Shown here in pieces: positions 7,945 to 17,953 of a DNA stretch of 64,000 nt. The stretch spans positions 37,935 through 101,934 of the forward strand of contig JACQXX010000010.1 in assembly GCA_016208495.1 (NCBI GenBank). The letters are read 5' to 3'. The notes beneath the pieces were generated by a model, which was not told where the DNA came from, made no database searches, and worked only from the letters and a program-made list of their open reading frames with translations. The DNA comes from Acidobacteriota bacterium. Its GTDB lineage: Bacteria > Acidobacteriota > Blastocatellia > Chloracidobacteriales > Chloracidobacteriaceae. Numbering within the stretch: the first letter of the stretch is position 1; each line of letters starts with the position of its first letter. The translations under genes and the position numbers were made by a program.

Positions 7945-9210
7945 ATGAAATTCACCAAATATGGCAAATGGAGTGGTATTGATTGGGATTCATTCGATCT
8001 GGGCAAGCTCATGGACCGGCTGTCGGATTTTTTGCTCCAGAGCGGATTTATGGGTGGATATACCCGGCGGATTCGAGACATTGATACCTCGGTTGAGGCG
8101 TTGCGCGAAGCCATCCGCCAGCTCATTATGCGTGGTGAATTGATTGATGAAGATGACCTTCAATCCCTGATGGATGAAAATGGGTATATGAGTCCGGAAA
8201 AGCTGGATGAGTTGATTGACGAAATCATCCAGCGGTTGACTCAATCCGGGTATATCAGCACGCAGTCAGCCGAGGATGGGCAGATCGGACCCGCGCCGCC
8301 GGATGCCACCGGGCAGGGAAAAGCCGAAGCCTCGAAACCAGTCAAGCTGGAATTTGAAATTACCTCGAAAGGGCTTGATTTCCTTGGGTTTAAAGCACTT
8401 GGAAAGTTGCTTGGGGCAGTTGGGAAAAGTAGCTTTGGTCGCCACGATACCCGGTTTCTCTCAACCGGAGTTGAAGCCCACGAATCCAGCAAACCCTATG
8501 AGTTTGGCGACACGATCAATCTGGATGTCAATGCCACGTTGCTGTCCGCCATTCGTCGCGAAGGTCTGGGCGTCCCGCTCAATGTTGAATACAAAGATTT
8601 GATGGTGCATCAGTCGGAATATTCCAGTTCGTGTGCCACCGTGGTCATGCTCGATTGCAGCCACAGCATGGTGCTGTATGGTGAAGATCGCTTCACCCCG
8701 GCCAAAACCGTGGCGCTGGCGTTGACCCATTTGATCCGGACGCAATATCCAGGCGATTCGATTCGACTGGTTCTCTTTCATGATTCAGCCGAAGAAGTTC
8801 CCCTTGCCAAACTCCCTCGGGTCAAGGTCGGCCCCTATCACACCAACACTGCCGAAGGACTGAAACTCGCCCGTCGGATTTTGACTGCCCAGCGCAAGGA
8901 TATGCGGCAGATCATTATGATCACTGACGGTAAACCATCAGCCTTAACTATGCCAGGTGGAAGGATTTACAAGAATCCAATGGGGCTTGACCGGTTGATT
9001 ATGGACGCCACCTACCGCGAAGTGGCCGCCTGCCGTCGCAGCAACATTATGATCAACACGTTTATGCTGGCGGATGACTATTACCTGGTTGATTTCATCA
9101 AGAAAGTGACCGAGATTGCCCAGGGCAAAGCGTATTTCACCACAACCTACAATCTCGGGCAGTATGTGATGATGGATTTTCTCAAGAAGAAAACACAGAA
9201 GGTGCATTAG
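7945..9210 (+). CDS. VWA domain protein, partner of the MoxR-like ATPase
   Basis: 421 residues. The N-terminal 110 are helical. A linker follows, then a von Willebrand factor A domain from about residue 228, with the MIDAS signature DCSHS (237-241), a downstream Thr region (HTNTAEGL) and [10 protein letters not shown] carrying the last MIDAS Asp. This MIDAS set looks able to bind metal. The layout resembles the VWA partners of MoxR and ChlI ATPases (ChlD-like, without its own ATPase domain). There is no signal peptide, so it is cytoplasmic. Translation probably depends on GAGGGG about 3 nt before the ATG, immediately after the palindrome. Confidence 0.87.
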   Translation: MKFTKYGKWSGIDWDSFDLGKLMDRLSDFLLQSGFMGGYTRRIRDIDTSVEALREAIRQLIMRGELIDEDDLQSLMDENGYMSPEKLDELIDEIIQRLTQSGYISTQSAEDGQIGPAPPDATGQGKAEASKPVKLEFEITSKGLDFLGFKALGKLLGAVGKSSFGRHDTRFLSTGVEAHESSKPYEFGDTINLDVNATLLSAIRREGLGVPLNVEYKDLMVHQSEYSSSCATVVMLDCSHSMVLYGEDRFTPAKTVALALTHLIRTQYPGDSIRLVLFHDSAEEVPLAKLPRVKVGPYHTNTAEGLKLARRILTAQRKDMRQIIMITDGKPSALTMPGGRIYKNPMGLDRLIMDATYREVAACRRSNIMINTFMLADDYYLVDFIKKVTEIAQGKAYFTTTYNLGQYVMMDFLKKKTQKVH

Positions 9211-9214
9211 AACC

Positions 9215-9383
9215 GGGCTGAAAACAACGGGCTGAAGACATTGGGCCAGGGGCTGAGGGCTGAAGAAGTGGTTTGATTTCATCCCTCATCCTTCATCCCT
9301 TCGATTGCCCCGAGCTTGCGAGTCTTCAGCTTGGTGTCTTCAGCCCCAAGCTCCAAACCCCAGGCCCTGGTTTTCTCAGCCTG
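9215..9383. repeat. Inverted heptad cassette (GGGCTGA arms)
   Basis: GGGCTGAAAAC, GGGCTGAAGAC and GGGGCTGAGGGCTGAAG on the left face CTTCAGC, CTTCAGCCCCAAG and TTTTCTCAGCC on the right. TCATCCC units (about 9279-9300) lie in the middle. It begins about 5 bp after the VWA stop codon. The remaining 145 bp up to the aminotransferase start hold nothing recognised. Confidence 0.75.
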
Positions 9384-9528
9384 TTCCCAAAGGTGGACAA
9401 CCAAACTGCGAATAGGGTAGGGTAGCCCCTTTTTGAGATTCGGCCTGTGGTTGACTGGTATCCAGTGAGTGATCGAGGTGTAACCTTGGGTGATCTCTCA
9501 TCCTGAAATTATCCTAAAGTTGATTCCC

Positions 9529-10653
9529 ATGAATGTTCCCCTGCTTGATCTGAAAGCGCAGTTTGCGACGCTTCGTGCTGAACTTCTCCCTGCAATTGAA
9601 ACCGTCTTTGAAAACCAGGCTTTTATCCTGGGTCGTGAAGTCGAACTCCTGGAAAAAGAAATCGCCGAGTATTGTGGTGTTCCACACGCCATTGCCTGTG
9701 CTTCCGGTTCGGATGCACTGCTGCTGGCGTTGATGGCACTCGATATCAAACCCGGCGATGAAGTCATCACCACTCCCTACACATTTTTTGCCACCGCCGG
9801 CTCGATCTCCCGCCTGGGTGCCATTCCGGTTTTTGTTGATATCGAACCTCACACCTTCAATCTTGACCCCACCCAGCTTGAACAAAAAATCACGCCCCGA
9901 ACCCGTGCCATCATCCCAGTTCATCTGTTTGGCCAATGCGCGGATATGGACGCCATCAATCAGATTGCCTGTGCCCACGACCTGCCGGTGATTGAAGATG
10001 CCGCCCAGGCCATTGGTGCTGAGTGGAAAGGGAAGCGGGCTGGTTCAATGGGGTTGATCGGGTGCTTCAGTTTTTACCCAACCAAAAATCTGGGGGCGGC
10101 AGGTGATGCCGGATGCCTCACCACGCTGGACGCTGGGTTGGCAGCCCGGCTGCGGGCGCTCCGGGTTCACGGTGAAACCACCAAGTATTATCATCGCTAT
10201 GTTGGCTTTAATAGTCGCCTTGATGCGCTCCAGGCCGTGGTACTGCGGATCAAATTGCGTCATCTGGATGCGTGGAGCACGGCTCGGGCGAACAATGCTC
10301 GCCACTATGCGGAACTCATCGCGGCACACCCAGGGCTGGCCGACAAGATTCACTTGCCGACGGTTTTGCCTGACGTGCGACATATTTTTAATCAATTTGT
10401 GATTCGAGCCACCAACCGCGATGCCCTGCGGAAGTTCCTCAGGGAGCAGGGCATCGGCACTGAAGTCTACTATCCACTTTCACTCCATCAACAGGAATGC
10501 TTTGCTGATTTAGGCTATTGCACGGGTGATTTTCCTGAATCTGAACGCGCCGCGCTCGAAACACTGGCACTTCCAATCTATCCCGAACTCACCGCTGAAA
10601 TGCGTCAATATGTAGTTGAAAGCCTGGCAGGTTTCTACGCTCAAATGCCCTGA
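9529..10653 (+). CDS. DegT/DnrJ/EryC1/StrS-family aminotransferase
   Basis: 374 residues from the ATG at 9529. A GTG 39 bp upstream is in frame, but the family begins at about [15 protein letters not shown]-dependent fold type I. The Schiff-base Lys is K186 in [10 protein letters not shown], the cofactor-nitrogen Asp is D157 in IEDAAQA, and the substrate loop [12 protein letters not shown] is present. Family members aminate keto-sugars bound to nucleotides (for example dTDP-3-amino sugars) for envelope polysaccharide or glycan modification. No other sugar-nucleotide gene is adjacent, so the substrate stays open. Confidence 0.92.
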   Translation: MNVPLLDLKAQFATLRAELLPAIETVFENQAFILGREVELLEKEIAEYCGVPHAIACASGSDALLLALMALDIKPGDEVITTPYTFFATAGSISRLGAIPVFVDIEPHTFNLDPTQLEQKITPRTRAIIPVHLFGQCADMDAINQIACAHDLPVIEDAAQAIGAEWKGKRAGSMGLIGCFSFYPTKNLGAAGDAGCLTTLDAGLAARLRALRVHGETTKYYHRYVGFNSRLDALQAVVLRIKLRHLDAWSTARANNARHYAELIAAHPGLADKIHLPTVLPDVRHIFNQFVIRATNRDALRKFLREQGIGTEVYYPLSLHQQECFADLGYCTGDFPESERAALETLALPIYPELTAEMRQYVVESLAGFYAQMP

Positions 10654-10796
10654 AATTCAGATTCTCAAAGATCTGAAGAATTGGATTTCACCTATGGAAA
10701 TTTGGATTTTTGTGCAACGGCGTCAAGGAGTTGCAGGAAGTGTACCCTAATGTCGGAAAAGGCTAGACAAGAACTAAACCTTGTGTAAATCTTCCT

Positions 10797-10823
10797 TTGA
10801 CTCGTCAAATCCTAAACTATAAT
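10797..10823 (+). promoter_or_regulatory. Candidate sigma-70-type promoter
   Basis: TTGACT (10797-10802), a 15-bp spacer and TATAAT (10818-10823) lie about 200 bp before the TonB-receptor start. The spacer is shorter than the ideal 17 bp. The rest of the 372-bp gap (10654-11025) holds no gene, and the leader would be long. Confidence 0.45.
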
Positions 10824-11025
10824 CCAGCCGTAGCCAGCTTTTGTGCAGTGAGTTTGCCCACACACTTGGATATCTTCGCCTTCAGTGTGCTTAGGAATCA
10901 GGGGAAGGTGCGGCCTTCTGGTCAATTCCCCGAGATTTCATTCACATTGAACGGAGGTGCCATCGCCGGGCATTCCAACCATCATCGTTTGCAAGAGTCC
11001 AGAAAATAAAAGGAGAGTTTGCTAC

Positions 11026-14000
11026 ATGTTCAACCAACTCATACATCTGGCTGTAGCTCCGAAGAAGAAAAGGCTGGGCGAACGCGAAAAGTCAATCTTT
11101 TCAACTGCCGTGTTTTTCTTGGCATTCGCTCTGTGTCTTTTCCCAACCGTTGCTTGGGGCCAGGCCGCAACCGGGCAGCTTCGTGGTACGGTCACGGATC
11201 CATCCGGGGCAATACTTGCGGGGGCTACGGTGACCGTCACCAACCAGGATACAGGGGTCAGCCGTGATGTGACCACCAATGAATCCGGTGACTATCTGGT
11301 CACCCTTCTTCCGCCAGGAACGTACCGAATTGAGGTCAAGATCGAAGGTTTCAAACAGTTTACGCTTGACAATGTTCCGGTACGCATCACCGAAACCACG
11401 GTGGCGAACGCCAAACTGGAAGTCGGTGCCGGAACCTCGGAAATTATTACCGTCACCAGTGAAACACCACTGGTGCGAACCGATTCAGCCACGGGCGGGC
11501 GGGTGATTGAAGAACGCAGCCTGCGTCAATTGCCACTGCCAACCCGCAACTTCCAGCAATTGTTGACGCTGTCGGCTGGGACCTCCAGCAACATCACCAA
11601 CACTTCAGAAGTGGGTCGTGGCGACACTGCCATCAACGTAAACGGTCAGCGTACAACCAGCAATTCAGTGCTGATCAACGGGATTGATGCCAACTCAATC
11701 GGAACTGGCTCAACTCCCAACCTGGCGGTACCAGCCACCGATGCGCTGCAGGAATTCATCGTTCAAACCAGCCAGTTTGATGCGTCTCAAGGACGCAATG
11801 CCGGCGGGATTGTGACGGCGGTGACCAAATCAGGCACCAATGAATTTCACGGCAACGCGTACTACTTTATTCGCAATGAAAAGCTGAATGCCAACAACTT
11901 CTTCCTCAACGGACAGGGAGTTGATCGGCCCAAGAACAATCGCCACCAGTTTGGCGGAACCTTCGGTGGCCCGATTGTCAAAGATAAAGTGTGGTTCTTT
12001 GGTTCATACCAGGGAACGCGTGAAACCAACGGTACTTCATTGACCAACAGTCTGGCGACGGCGTTTACATCACCAGATTTAACCGATGACCGGTCATTGA
12101 CGGCACTGGCCGCCTTATCCCGGACCCGGGCGCCACTCTTTGGTGGATATGTCAATCCAGTCTCGATTGGATTGCTGCAAGCCCGATACCCAAATGGAGA
12201 CTTTCTGATTCCTTCTGGAAATGGATTGTCGGTTCGGACCTTGACGTCAGAGTCAACTTTTGACGAAGACCAGTTCAATGCCAACGTGGATGCCCAGGTC
12301 AACAGTAACAACCGGTTGGGCGTCAAATTCTTCTTTGCCAACAATTCACTCGATCAAGGATTGTTTAGCCAGTTTGGGTTGGCGAATGCCTTGCAAACGC
12401 CGGGGTACCCGGTGGCCACCACTGCCGACAACCGCTTTTTGTCAGTGGTTGACACGCATGTGTTTGGGGGCGGGATCGTCAACGAATTTCGGTTTGGCTA
12501 CAACGCCATTCCGACCACCGCCATTCCAGAAGAACCGTTCACTGCGGCTCAATTTGGAATCAACACTCCCAATCAGGGGAACTTCAGCGGGTTGCCGGCG
12601 ATTGCCCTGTTGAACCAGTTTACGGTTGGTCCATCAGGATTTTCGCAGAGCGACAACCAGGCCGACACCCTGTCATTTGGTGATACGGTAACCTGGACCA
12701 AAGGCCGACATTCGATGAAGTTTGGCGGCGAATACCGCTACAACCGGGTGCGCCTCGACTTTGATATTTTCGCCCGTGGTTCGATCACCTTCACGGGTGG
12801 TGTGGCGGCGGCGCTGGCGGCCAGCCGTCCAGGTTCGATTACCCGTCCGGACGCCTTTACCGAATTGCTGGTGGCCCCAACGCTGGCTTCAAATGGTCAG
12901 TTGTTTGGGTTGCCGAGCATCTTCTCAATCATTGGTCCTGGTTCAGCCCAGCGTGCGGTTCGTTCACATGACCATGCGTTTTTCTTCCAGGATGACATTC
13001 GAGTCAATAACAAGCTGACCCTGAATCTGGGCATTCGGTATGACTACTACGGTGCCTTCTATGACACTGAAGGTCGGTTTGTGACCTTTGATGACACGGT
13101 GCCAGGAGCTGGCCGGATAGGAACGCTCACCGGGTTCTTCCAGGCTGATAATGCTGAAACACCGCTGGCTGGGATTCCAACCCTGCGCAAATCACTGGTT
13201 GATCCAGACCGGAACAACGTTGCGCCACGGTTTGGGTTTGCCTTCACCCCGTTTGATGCTGGAAAGTTTGTGATTCGTGGCGGATATGGTGTGTATTATG
13301 ATCGTCCAAATGCCCGTGCGGCCAATAACCAGGGGTTGAGCTTCCCGTATTACACGATTGCTTCAATTCTGCCTGGCACGCCATTCTCACGACCATTCAG
13401 CAGCCCGTTTGCTCCGATTCCACAGTCCTATCCATTGAACCTTCAGGATCGCACCAACTTCCCAACGGGTGGCCTGCCATTCTTCGCGGGTGGCGTGCCG
13501 ATTCCGGTTCAAGGGATTTACCCTGGACTGCATGCGTCACGGACGCCGTACATTCAACAGTACACATTAGGCTTCCAGTGGGAGTTCGTTCCAAATACCC
13601 AGTTGGAAGTGACCTATGTCGGCTCGCAAGGCCGCAAATTGTCACGGCTGCGCAATGTCAACACCTTGCGTGGGCCAAACCTGGTTCAAACCGGACCGTT
13701 CTCACCCTCGCTGTCTGAAGTTGTGATTCAGGGATTTGGCGTGCATTTGACCGAAAACACGGCGCGATCCAACTACAACTCACTGCAGGTGAGTTTGACC
13801 CGGCGGTATGCCAATGGGCTGCAAGGGTTGGTGGCGTACACCTACTCACACGCCATTGACGAATACTCTGGTCAGGGATCATCCAACGGAACGAGCGATG
13901 TGTCGGCTGACTTCGGAAACCAGGGGAACTTTGCTGGGAACCGGGCCTCGGCTGATTTCGACCGTCGTCATCGCCTGGTGGTCAGCATGGTCTATGACCT

Positions 14001-14499
14001 GCCCGCTGTCTACAAAGGTGATAGTGTTGTCGGCAAATCGTTGCTCAACAACTGGCAGATTTCAGGCGTCTTCACCCGTCAGGCTGGATCACCGTTTAGC
14101 ATTATCAACACGGCTGGTCTCTTTGACTCGTCACGTGCCAGCTACAACCCGTTGTTTGTCGGCGGCGATGCCAACGGCAGCGGACCAGATAAAGAACGGC
14201 TGAACCGGTACTTCAATACCAGTGCCTTTGTTTTCTCGAGTGGTGCTGGAAACTTTGGTAACACCGGTCGTAACATTTTGACCGGCCCTGGCCAAACCAA
14301 CACTGACATTTCAGTTGTGAAATTCATCCCGATTAAGGAACGTCACAAAGTTGAGTTCCGGGCTGAGTTCTTCAACGCGTTCAACCAGACGAATTTTGCC
14401 AACCCGGTGAATGTTCGTTCCAACCCCAACTTTGGACGGATCGTGAGCTCTTCAACTGGCCCGCGTCTGATCCAGTTTGCGTTTAAGTACAGCTTCTAA
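11026..14499 (+). CDS. TonB-dependent receptor, Oar-like, with carboxypeptidase-regulatory domain
   Basis: 1,157 residues from the ATG at 11026, supported by AGGAG at 11011-11015. A GTG 69 bp upstream is in frame but lacks a signal-like start. After a basic N-terminus, a hydrophobic signal segment (STAVFFLAFALCLFPTVAWG) precedes a carboxypeptidase-regulatory-like beta-sandwich (GQLRGTVTDPSGAILAGATV). A plug domain follows (INVNGQRTTSNSVLINGID), then a long outer-membrane beta-barrel ending in Phe (FAFKYSF). This is the large Oar/cna-B-type receptor expanded in acidobacteria. It probably takes up oligosaccharides or peptides through the outer membrane. No TonB box was picked out by eye. It is transcribed alone, with a strong terminator after it. 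Confidence 0.93.
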   Translation: MFNQLIHLAVAPKKKRLGEREKSIFSTAVFFLAFALCLFPTVAWGQAATGQLRGTVTDPSGAILAGATVTVTNQDTGVSRDVTTNESGDYLVTLLPPGTYRIEVKIEGFKQFTLDNVPVRITETTVANAKLEVGAGTSEIITVTSETPLVRTDSATGGRVIEERSLRQLPLPTRNFQQLLTLSAGTSSNITNTSEVGRGDTAINVNGQRTTSNSVLINGIDANSIGTGSTPNLAVPATDALQEFIVQTSQFDASQGRNAGGIVTAVTKSGTNEFHGNAYYFIRNEKLNANNFFLNGQGVDRPKNNRHQFGGTFGGPIVKDKVWFFGSYQGTRETNGTSLTNSLATAFTSPDLTDDRSLTALAALSRTRAPLFGGYVNPVSIGLLQARYPNGDFLIPSGNGLSVRTLTSESTFDEDQFNANVDAQVNSNNRLGVKFFFANNSLDQGLFSQFGLANALQTPGYPVATTADNRFLSVVDTHVFGGGIVNEFRFGYNAIPTTAIPEEPFTAAQFGINTPNQGNFSGLPAIALLNQFTVGPSGFSQSDNQADTLSFGDTVTWTKGRHSMKFGGEYRYNRVRLDFDIFARGSITFTGGVAAALAASRPGSITRPDAFTELLVAPTLASNGQLFGLPSIFSIIGPGSAQRAVRSHDHAFFFQDDIRVNNKLTLNLGIRYDYYGAFYDTEGRFVTFDDTVPGAGRIGTLTGFFQADNAETPLAGIPTLRKSLVDPDRNNVAPRFGFAFTPFDAGKFVIRGGYGVYYDRPNARAANNQGLSFPYYTIASILPGTPFSRPFSSPFAPIPQSYPLNLQDRTNFPTGGLPFFAGGVPIPVQGIYPGLHASRTPYIQQYTLGFQWEFVPNTQLEVTYVGSQGRKLSRLRNVNTLRGPNLVQTGPFSPSLSEVVIQGFGVHLTENTARSNYNSLQVSLTRRYANGLQGLVAYTYSHAIDEYSGQGSSNGTSDVSADFGNQGNFAGNRASADFDRRHRLVVSMVYDLPAVYKGDSVVGKSLLNNWQISGVFTRQAGSPFSIINTAGLFDSSRASYNPLFVGGDANGSGPDKERLNRYFNTSAFVFSSGAGNFGNTGRNILTGPGQTNTDISVVKFIPIKERHKVEFRAEFFNAFNQTNFANPVNVRSNPNFGRIVSSSTGPRLIQFAFKYSF

Positions 14500-14530
14500 T
14501 CAAACGACTTCGTTTGTGATTGGAAATGTG

Positions 14531-14566
14531 AAAAGGGAGACAGTGGTTCACTGTCTCCCTTTTTCT
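14531..14566 (+). terminator. Rho-independent terminator of the TonB-receptor gene
   Basis: Stem AAAGGGAGACAGTG / CACTGTCTCCCTTT with a short loop (GTT region), followed by T residues, 31 bp after the stop codon. The A-tract on the left makes it potentially bidirectional. Confidence 0.9.
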
Positions 14567-14612
14567 GTCTGGGCTGTGTGTTTGACAGGTCCAGATAGTG
14601 ATAGCAATGTGG

Positions 14613-14742
14613 GCTGATACCCTCAGCCCAAATTGCTATAGTTTTTCAGATAAATATTGCCCTGGTGTTTTTGGTGATCATCGTTCAGAAACCATTGAAA
14701 AATTTGGCTTTCTTTTTCGTGTAGTTCGTGTGTTTCGTGGTT
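14613..14742. repeat. Dispersed repeat fragments
   Basis: ATACCCTCAGCCCAAATTG (about 14618-14636) recurs upstream of the MoxR-like gene (about 6308-6326). TTTTCGTGTAGTTCGTGTG and TTTCGTGG (14713-14740) match the dispersed repeat at 17647-17750 in reverse orientation. Confidence 0.65.
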
Positions 14743-14762
14743 TCTTTATCTGAAATTCTATA

Positions 14763-15533
14763 TCAGTTCTTCTTGAGAAACTTGGCGACCCCAGCCTGAC
14801 AATCTTCAGTGCTTCGACTGAGCACATTTCCGTCAACGCCGCTTCGAACTGCTGATTCAAACGTCATTCCATCCATGTGATAGAGCAGGCGCTTCATTAA
14901 ATAAAGGGCTGATGCACTCCGTGACGCCAGTGTGGTGACGTATGCCAGGGCTCTGGTTTCAAATTCAGCATCTGGATAGACGTGAGTGACCAGTCCATAA
15001 TTTGCTGCTTCCTGGGCTGAAAGTGGGTCGCCAATCGCCATCCAGTCAAACGCCCGTTTCTCGCTGATATTGCGGCGTAAAATCGCCATCACCATGGCTG
15101 GAATAAACCCAATTTTGACTTCTGGATAGCCAAACTGAGCGCTTTCAGCCGCTAAAATGACATCACAGGCCGATGCCAGTCCGCATCCTCCGGCCAGGGC
15201 CCGGCCTGTCACCTGAGCAACAATCGGCTTGGATAGATATCGCATCTGGATAAAAAGCTGCATAAAGCCTTCGGCATCGCTGATATTTTCAAGTGTTCCA
15301 GCCTGGGCAATTTTTTCAAGGGCTGATAAATCGGCGCCAGCGCAAAAATCTTTTCCGGCGCCTTTCAAAAGAACCACCCGCACTGCCGGATCAGCCCCGG
15401 CAACGGCAACTGCCGTTCGTAGTTCGTGGAGTGTCTGATCATCCAAAGCGTTTCGTTTGTCAGGACGATTGAGCAGAATCGTTGCCAGCGGTGCCTCGAC
15501 TTGATAGCGGATGCGTGAAAATTCGGTAGTCAT
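14763..15533 (-). CDS. Enoyl-CoA hydratase/isomerase family protein
   Basis: 256 residues, the usual crotonase length. The oxyanion-hole segments are present: FCAGADLSAL in the N-terminal half and RALAGGCGLASACD in the middle. The catalytic-loop region FGYPEVKIGFIPAM carries one acidic residue (E of YPE). The sequence looks closest to the methylglutaconyl-CoA hydratase / short-chain enoyl-CoA hydratase group, which acts in fatty-acid or branched-chain amino-acid degradation. The exact substrate is not decided by these motifs. It is a cytoplasmic enzyme on its own transcription unit, convergent with the TonB receptor. Confidence 0.9.
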   Translation of the reverse strand: MTTEFSRIRYQVEAPLATILLNRPDKRNALDDQTLHELRTAVAVAGADPAVRVVLLKGAGKDFCAGADLSALEKIAQAGTLENISDAEGFMQLFIQMRYLSKPIVAQVTGRALAGGCGLASACDVILAAESAQFGYPEVKIGFIPAMVMAILRRNISEKRAFDWMAIGDPLSAQEAANYGLVTHVYPDAEFETRALAYVTTLASRSASALYLMKRLLYHMDGMTFESAVRSGVDGNVLSRSTEDCQAGVAKFLKKN

Positions 15534-15540
15534 ATCTTTA

Positions 15541-15725
15541 GGGCTTGGGGCTAAGGGCTAAGGGCTGAGGGAAATACAGACCTTTCAACCCTTTCGCCGG
15601 TTAAGAACACAAGGTGGGATTTCAAAGTGAAAGAAGGTTGTTTGGAAGTGAACCTTTTGTGATGAAAAATAGTCAAGTGATTCTATAAATTGAATTTAAC
15701 GGGCTACTGACTACTGACTACGAAC
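15541..15725. repeat. Heptad repeats upstream of the enoyl-CoA hydratase gene
   Basis: GGGCTTG/GGGCTAA/GGGCTGA units (15541-15570) end in GAGGGAAATAC, a phrase also seen at about 41461-41471. CTACTGA units lie at about 15703-15720, next to the stop codon of the phosphatase gene. Confidence 0.75.
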
Positions 15726-15730
15726 TGATG

Positions 15731-17500
15731 TTATTTTTTCTTTTTGGATGGGGCTACAGTTGGTTCCAACGCTTCGGTCAGCACCCGACCGACTGATCCG
15801 CTCGGAGGTTCAATCCCAAGGATTTCAGCCAGCGTGGGTGCAATGTCGGAAGGCGAACTCAGGGCTGGGTATTGACCTGGGCGCAGTCCTTTCCCCATCA
15901 AAATGACGGGGACGTGCGTGTCATAACTATATGGAGACCCGTGAGTCGTGGCCAGAAAATAGTCTTCTTCGAAGAAAAAGTACGGCTGGGCAATCAGATA
16001 CACGTCGCCGCTTCGTTGTGGATTAAACGCGGCGGCAACTCGCTGTGAGAGGTCATTGGCTGGTTGTGGGCCGTTAATCAGTTGGGTTCGGGTAAAGTAG
16101 GTCGCCACCCCTGGAATATTCATCGCGGCCTCGCCTGCCACACGCTCGACCTCTAACCGATTCAATCCCTTTGATTTGATCACTTCCTGGTTGAGGTAAA
16201 TTGATTCGTTGGAACTGCCGGCAATCCAGGGCGCGTCACCATATTTTCCGTTGAGTGTCTGGCTGATGATTTCATAGAGAGCTTTTTTCGAAACCCGTCC
16301 GCCACCTAACTTCTTTGCCTGCGCATATTCCGGGACCGGCGCCACACCGTGGTCAGCCGAAAAGACCACCAGCGTATTGGCCAGTCCAACTCGCTGATCA
16401 ATGATTTGAAAAAACCGTTCAAGTGTGCGGTCGGTGCGGATCACCATGTCCTGCATTTCCTGACTGTACGGGCCAAAGGCATGCCCCATAATGTCATTGG
16501 CTGAAAAACTGACGGAGAGCAGGTCCGGATATTCGTCTTCCCCCAGATGTTCGTTCTCAATCGCCAGTTCGGCAAAATCCACCAGATAGTCGTTGGCCCA
16601 GGGGGTTCGGGTGAAATCATCATAAAATTTGGGGCCTGCCTGCGTGCCGCCGCCATTGATAACGTGTGGAAACGTCTTCACTCCTGAAAGCCCAGTTTCA
16701 TAGGGTGCATTGTCCTGGTCTGAGCGCGCATATTCACTATGTGGAAGCAACCGATCCCAGGTTTTTCCAAAATACCCGAATGGAATTTTCTGATCATTAA
16801 AAGCTTTTACCCACGCTGGAAGCTGGGGAAGATAATAGCTGCTGGTCTGCATCTGCCCTTTGGCGGTGTCAAACCAGTAGGCCGCATTGGCACTTTTTCC
16901 CGCGGGAAGAATTGCGCTCCGATCCTTGAGCGAAATCCCAATTGCCCGTGACCGAAAATTGTTCTGCAGGCGGAGTTGGTCACCAATCGTTGTACTCATC
17001 ATTTTCCGTGGGCTGGCGCCGCGGCCTTCGGGAACGCCAACATAATCGGCATCACTCACGCTGGTGACCTTAAAGCCTGATTCGCGGTCCACCCATTCAT
17101 TCCCAATAATTCCTGTAATGGCCGGAATTGATCCAGAAAGCAAAACTGAATGTCCACAGGCGGTATAGGTGCAGGCGTGCAGGTAATGCGACGACGTAAA
17201 ATAGGCTCCCTGATTGAGCATCCGTCGAAATCCACCCGTTCCAAACAAGTCTCCAAACCGGGTCAGGTAATCGGGGCGAAACTGGTCAACCACAATTAAG
17301 AGAATTAGTTTGGGTGGACCGGCTGATTTGGCTGGCAAAGGACGTGGGGTTCGTTTTTGTGCCGCAACGGCCAAACCTGGCCAAATCAGAACCAGACAAA
17401 CCCAGATCAACAGATATCGCCGAAGGTGGGCAGAAGTAGCAAAAATGCGGGAGCCGATTGTATGTGATGGTGATGTGGAGGGAGAAACAGAATTGATCAT
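15731..17500 (-). CDS. PafA-like alkaline phosphatase / phosphodiesterase-superfamily enzyme
   Basis: 589 residues. A signal or anchor segment (YLLIWVCLVLIWPGLAVAA, about 29-47) indicates export. The alkaline-phosphatase-superfamily core follows. D72 in IVVDQFRPD is a metal ligand. T113 in ACTYTACGHS aligns with the Thr nucleophile of PafA-type phosphatases. A late ADHGVAPVPEY motif supplies Asp/His metal ligands, and HGSPYSYDTHVPVIL supplies another His. PafA-type enzymes hydrolyse phosphate monoesters in the periplasm and are relatively insensitive to phosphate. A nucleotide pyrophosphatase/phosphodiesterase activity is the alternative. It is monocistronic as far as visible. Confidence 0.88.
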   Translation of the reverse strand: MINSVSPSTSPSHTIGSRIFATSAHLRRYLLIWVCLVLIWPGLAVAAQKRTPRPLPAKSAGPPKLILLIVVDQFRPDYLTRFGDLFGTGGFRRMLNQGAYFTSSHYLHACTYTACGHSVLLSGSIPAITGIIGNEWVDRESGFKVTSVSDADYVGVPEGRGASPRKMMSTTIGDQLRLQNNFRSRAIGISLKDRSAILPAGKSANAAYWFDTAKGQMQTSSYYLPQLPAWVKAFNDQKIPFGYFGKTWDRLLPHSEYARSDQDNAPYETGLSGVKTFPHVINGGGTQAGPKFYDDFTRTPWANDYLVDFAELAIENEHLGEDEYPDLLSVSFSANDIMGHAFGPYSQEMQDMVIRTDRTLERFFQIIDQRVGLANTLVVFSADHGVAPVPEYAQAKKLGGGRVSKKALYEIISQTLNGKYGDAPWIAGSSNESIYLNQEVIKSKGLNRLEVERVAGEAAMNIPGVATYFTRTQLINGPQPANDLSQRVAAAFNPQRSGDVYLIAQPYFFFEEDYFLATTHGSPYSYDTHVPVILMGKGLRPGQYPALSSPSDIAPTLAEILGIEPPSGSVGRVLTEALEPTVAPSKKKK

Positions 17501-17953
17501 GCCAGTTTAGCTCGGTGGAAAAGTAAGGTTGGGCATCGGGAGTCAGCAGGCGGAAAGGCTGTTTGGGAAACAGGCTGCCTACTCTAACGGAACATGGTCA
17601 GATCCGTCCACCTTGTTTGTATTTTGTACCTGGTGACTGGTAAGTACCTTACCGAAAATTCCAAGACATTTTGAACCACGAAACACACGAAATACACGAA
17701 AAGAATCAAACACTTACTCAATCCAATATCTCAGGAAACTTATGACAAAGTACTTACCTGGTTTCGAAAACCCGGAATCCGGAACCCAGAACCCAGACAA
17801 GATGACAGGGTGACAAGGTGATTTTTTTCATCCCTCATCTTTCATCCCTCATCCCTTAAAGAACCCGGAACCCGGACTTACCGGAAGTTGGAATTGGTGA
17901 TTTGCCCGTTTCAGTTTTAAATCGGGAAAACCATATATGGAGAAAACCCGGTT
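17501..17953. repeat. Repeat-filled intergenic region
   Basis: No gene seen in this 453-bp gap. 17647-17750 is an inverted copy of the dispersed repeat at 2716-2811 (TTACCGAAAATTCCAAGACA ... CTTATGACAAAGTAC). 17752-17885 holds heptads CCCGGAA/CCCAGAA, then TCATCCC units, then CCCGGAA again, plus two GGTGACAA octamers. Confidence 0.75.

Noticed and set aside
6359..9210. Magnesium chelatase for (bacterio)chlorophyll synthesis
   Set aside because: The ATPase and VWA genes resemble ChlI and ChlD, but no ChlH or other tetrapyrrole genes are nearby, and the VWA protein lacks the ChlD ATPase-like domain.
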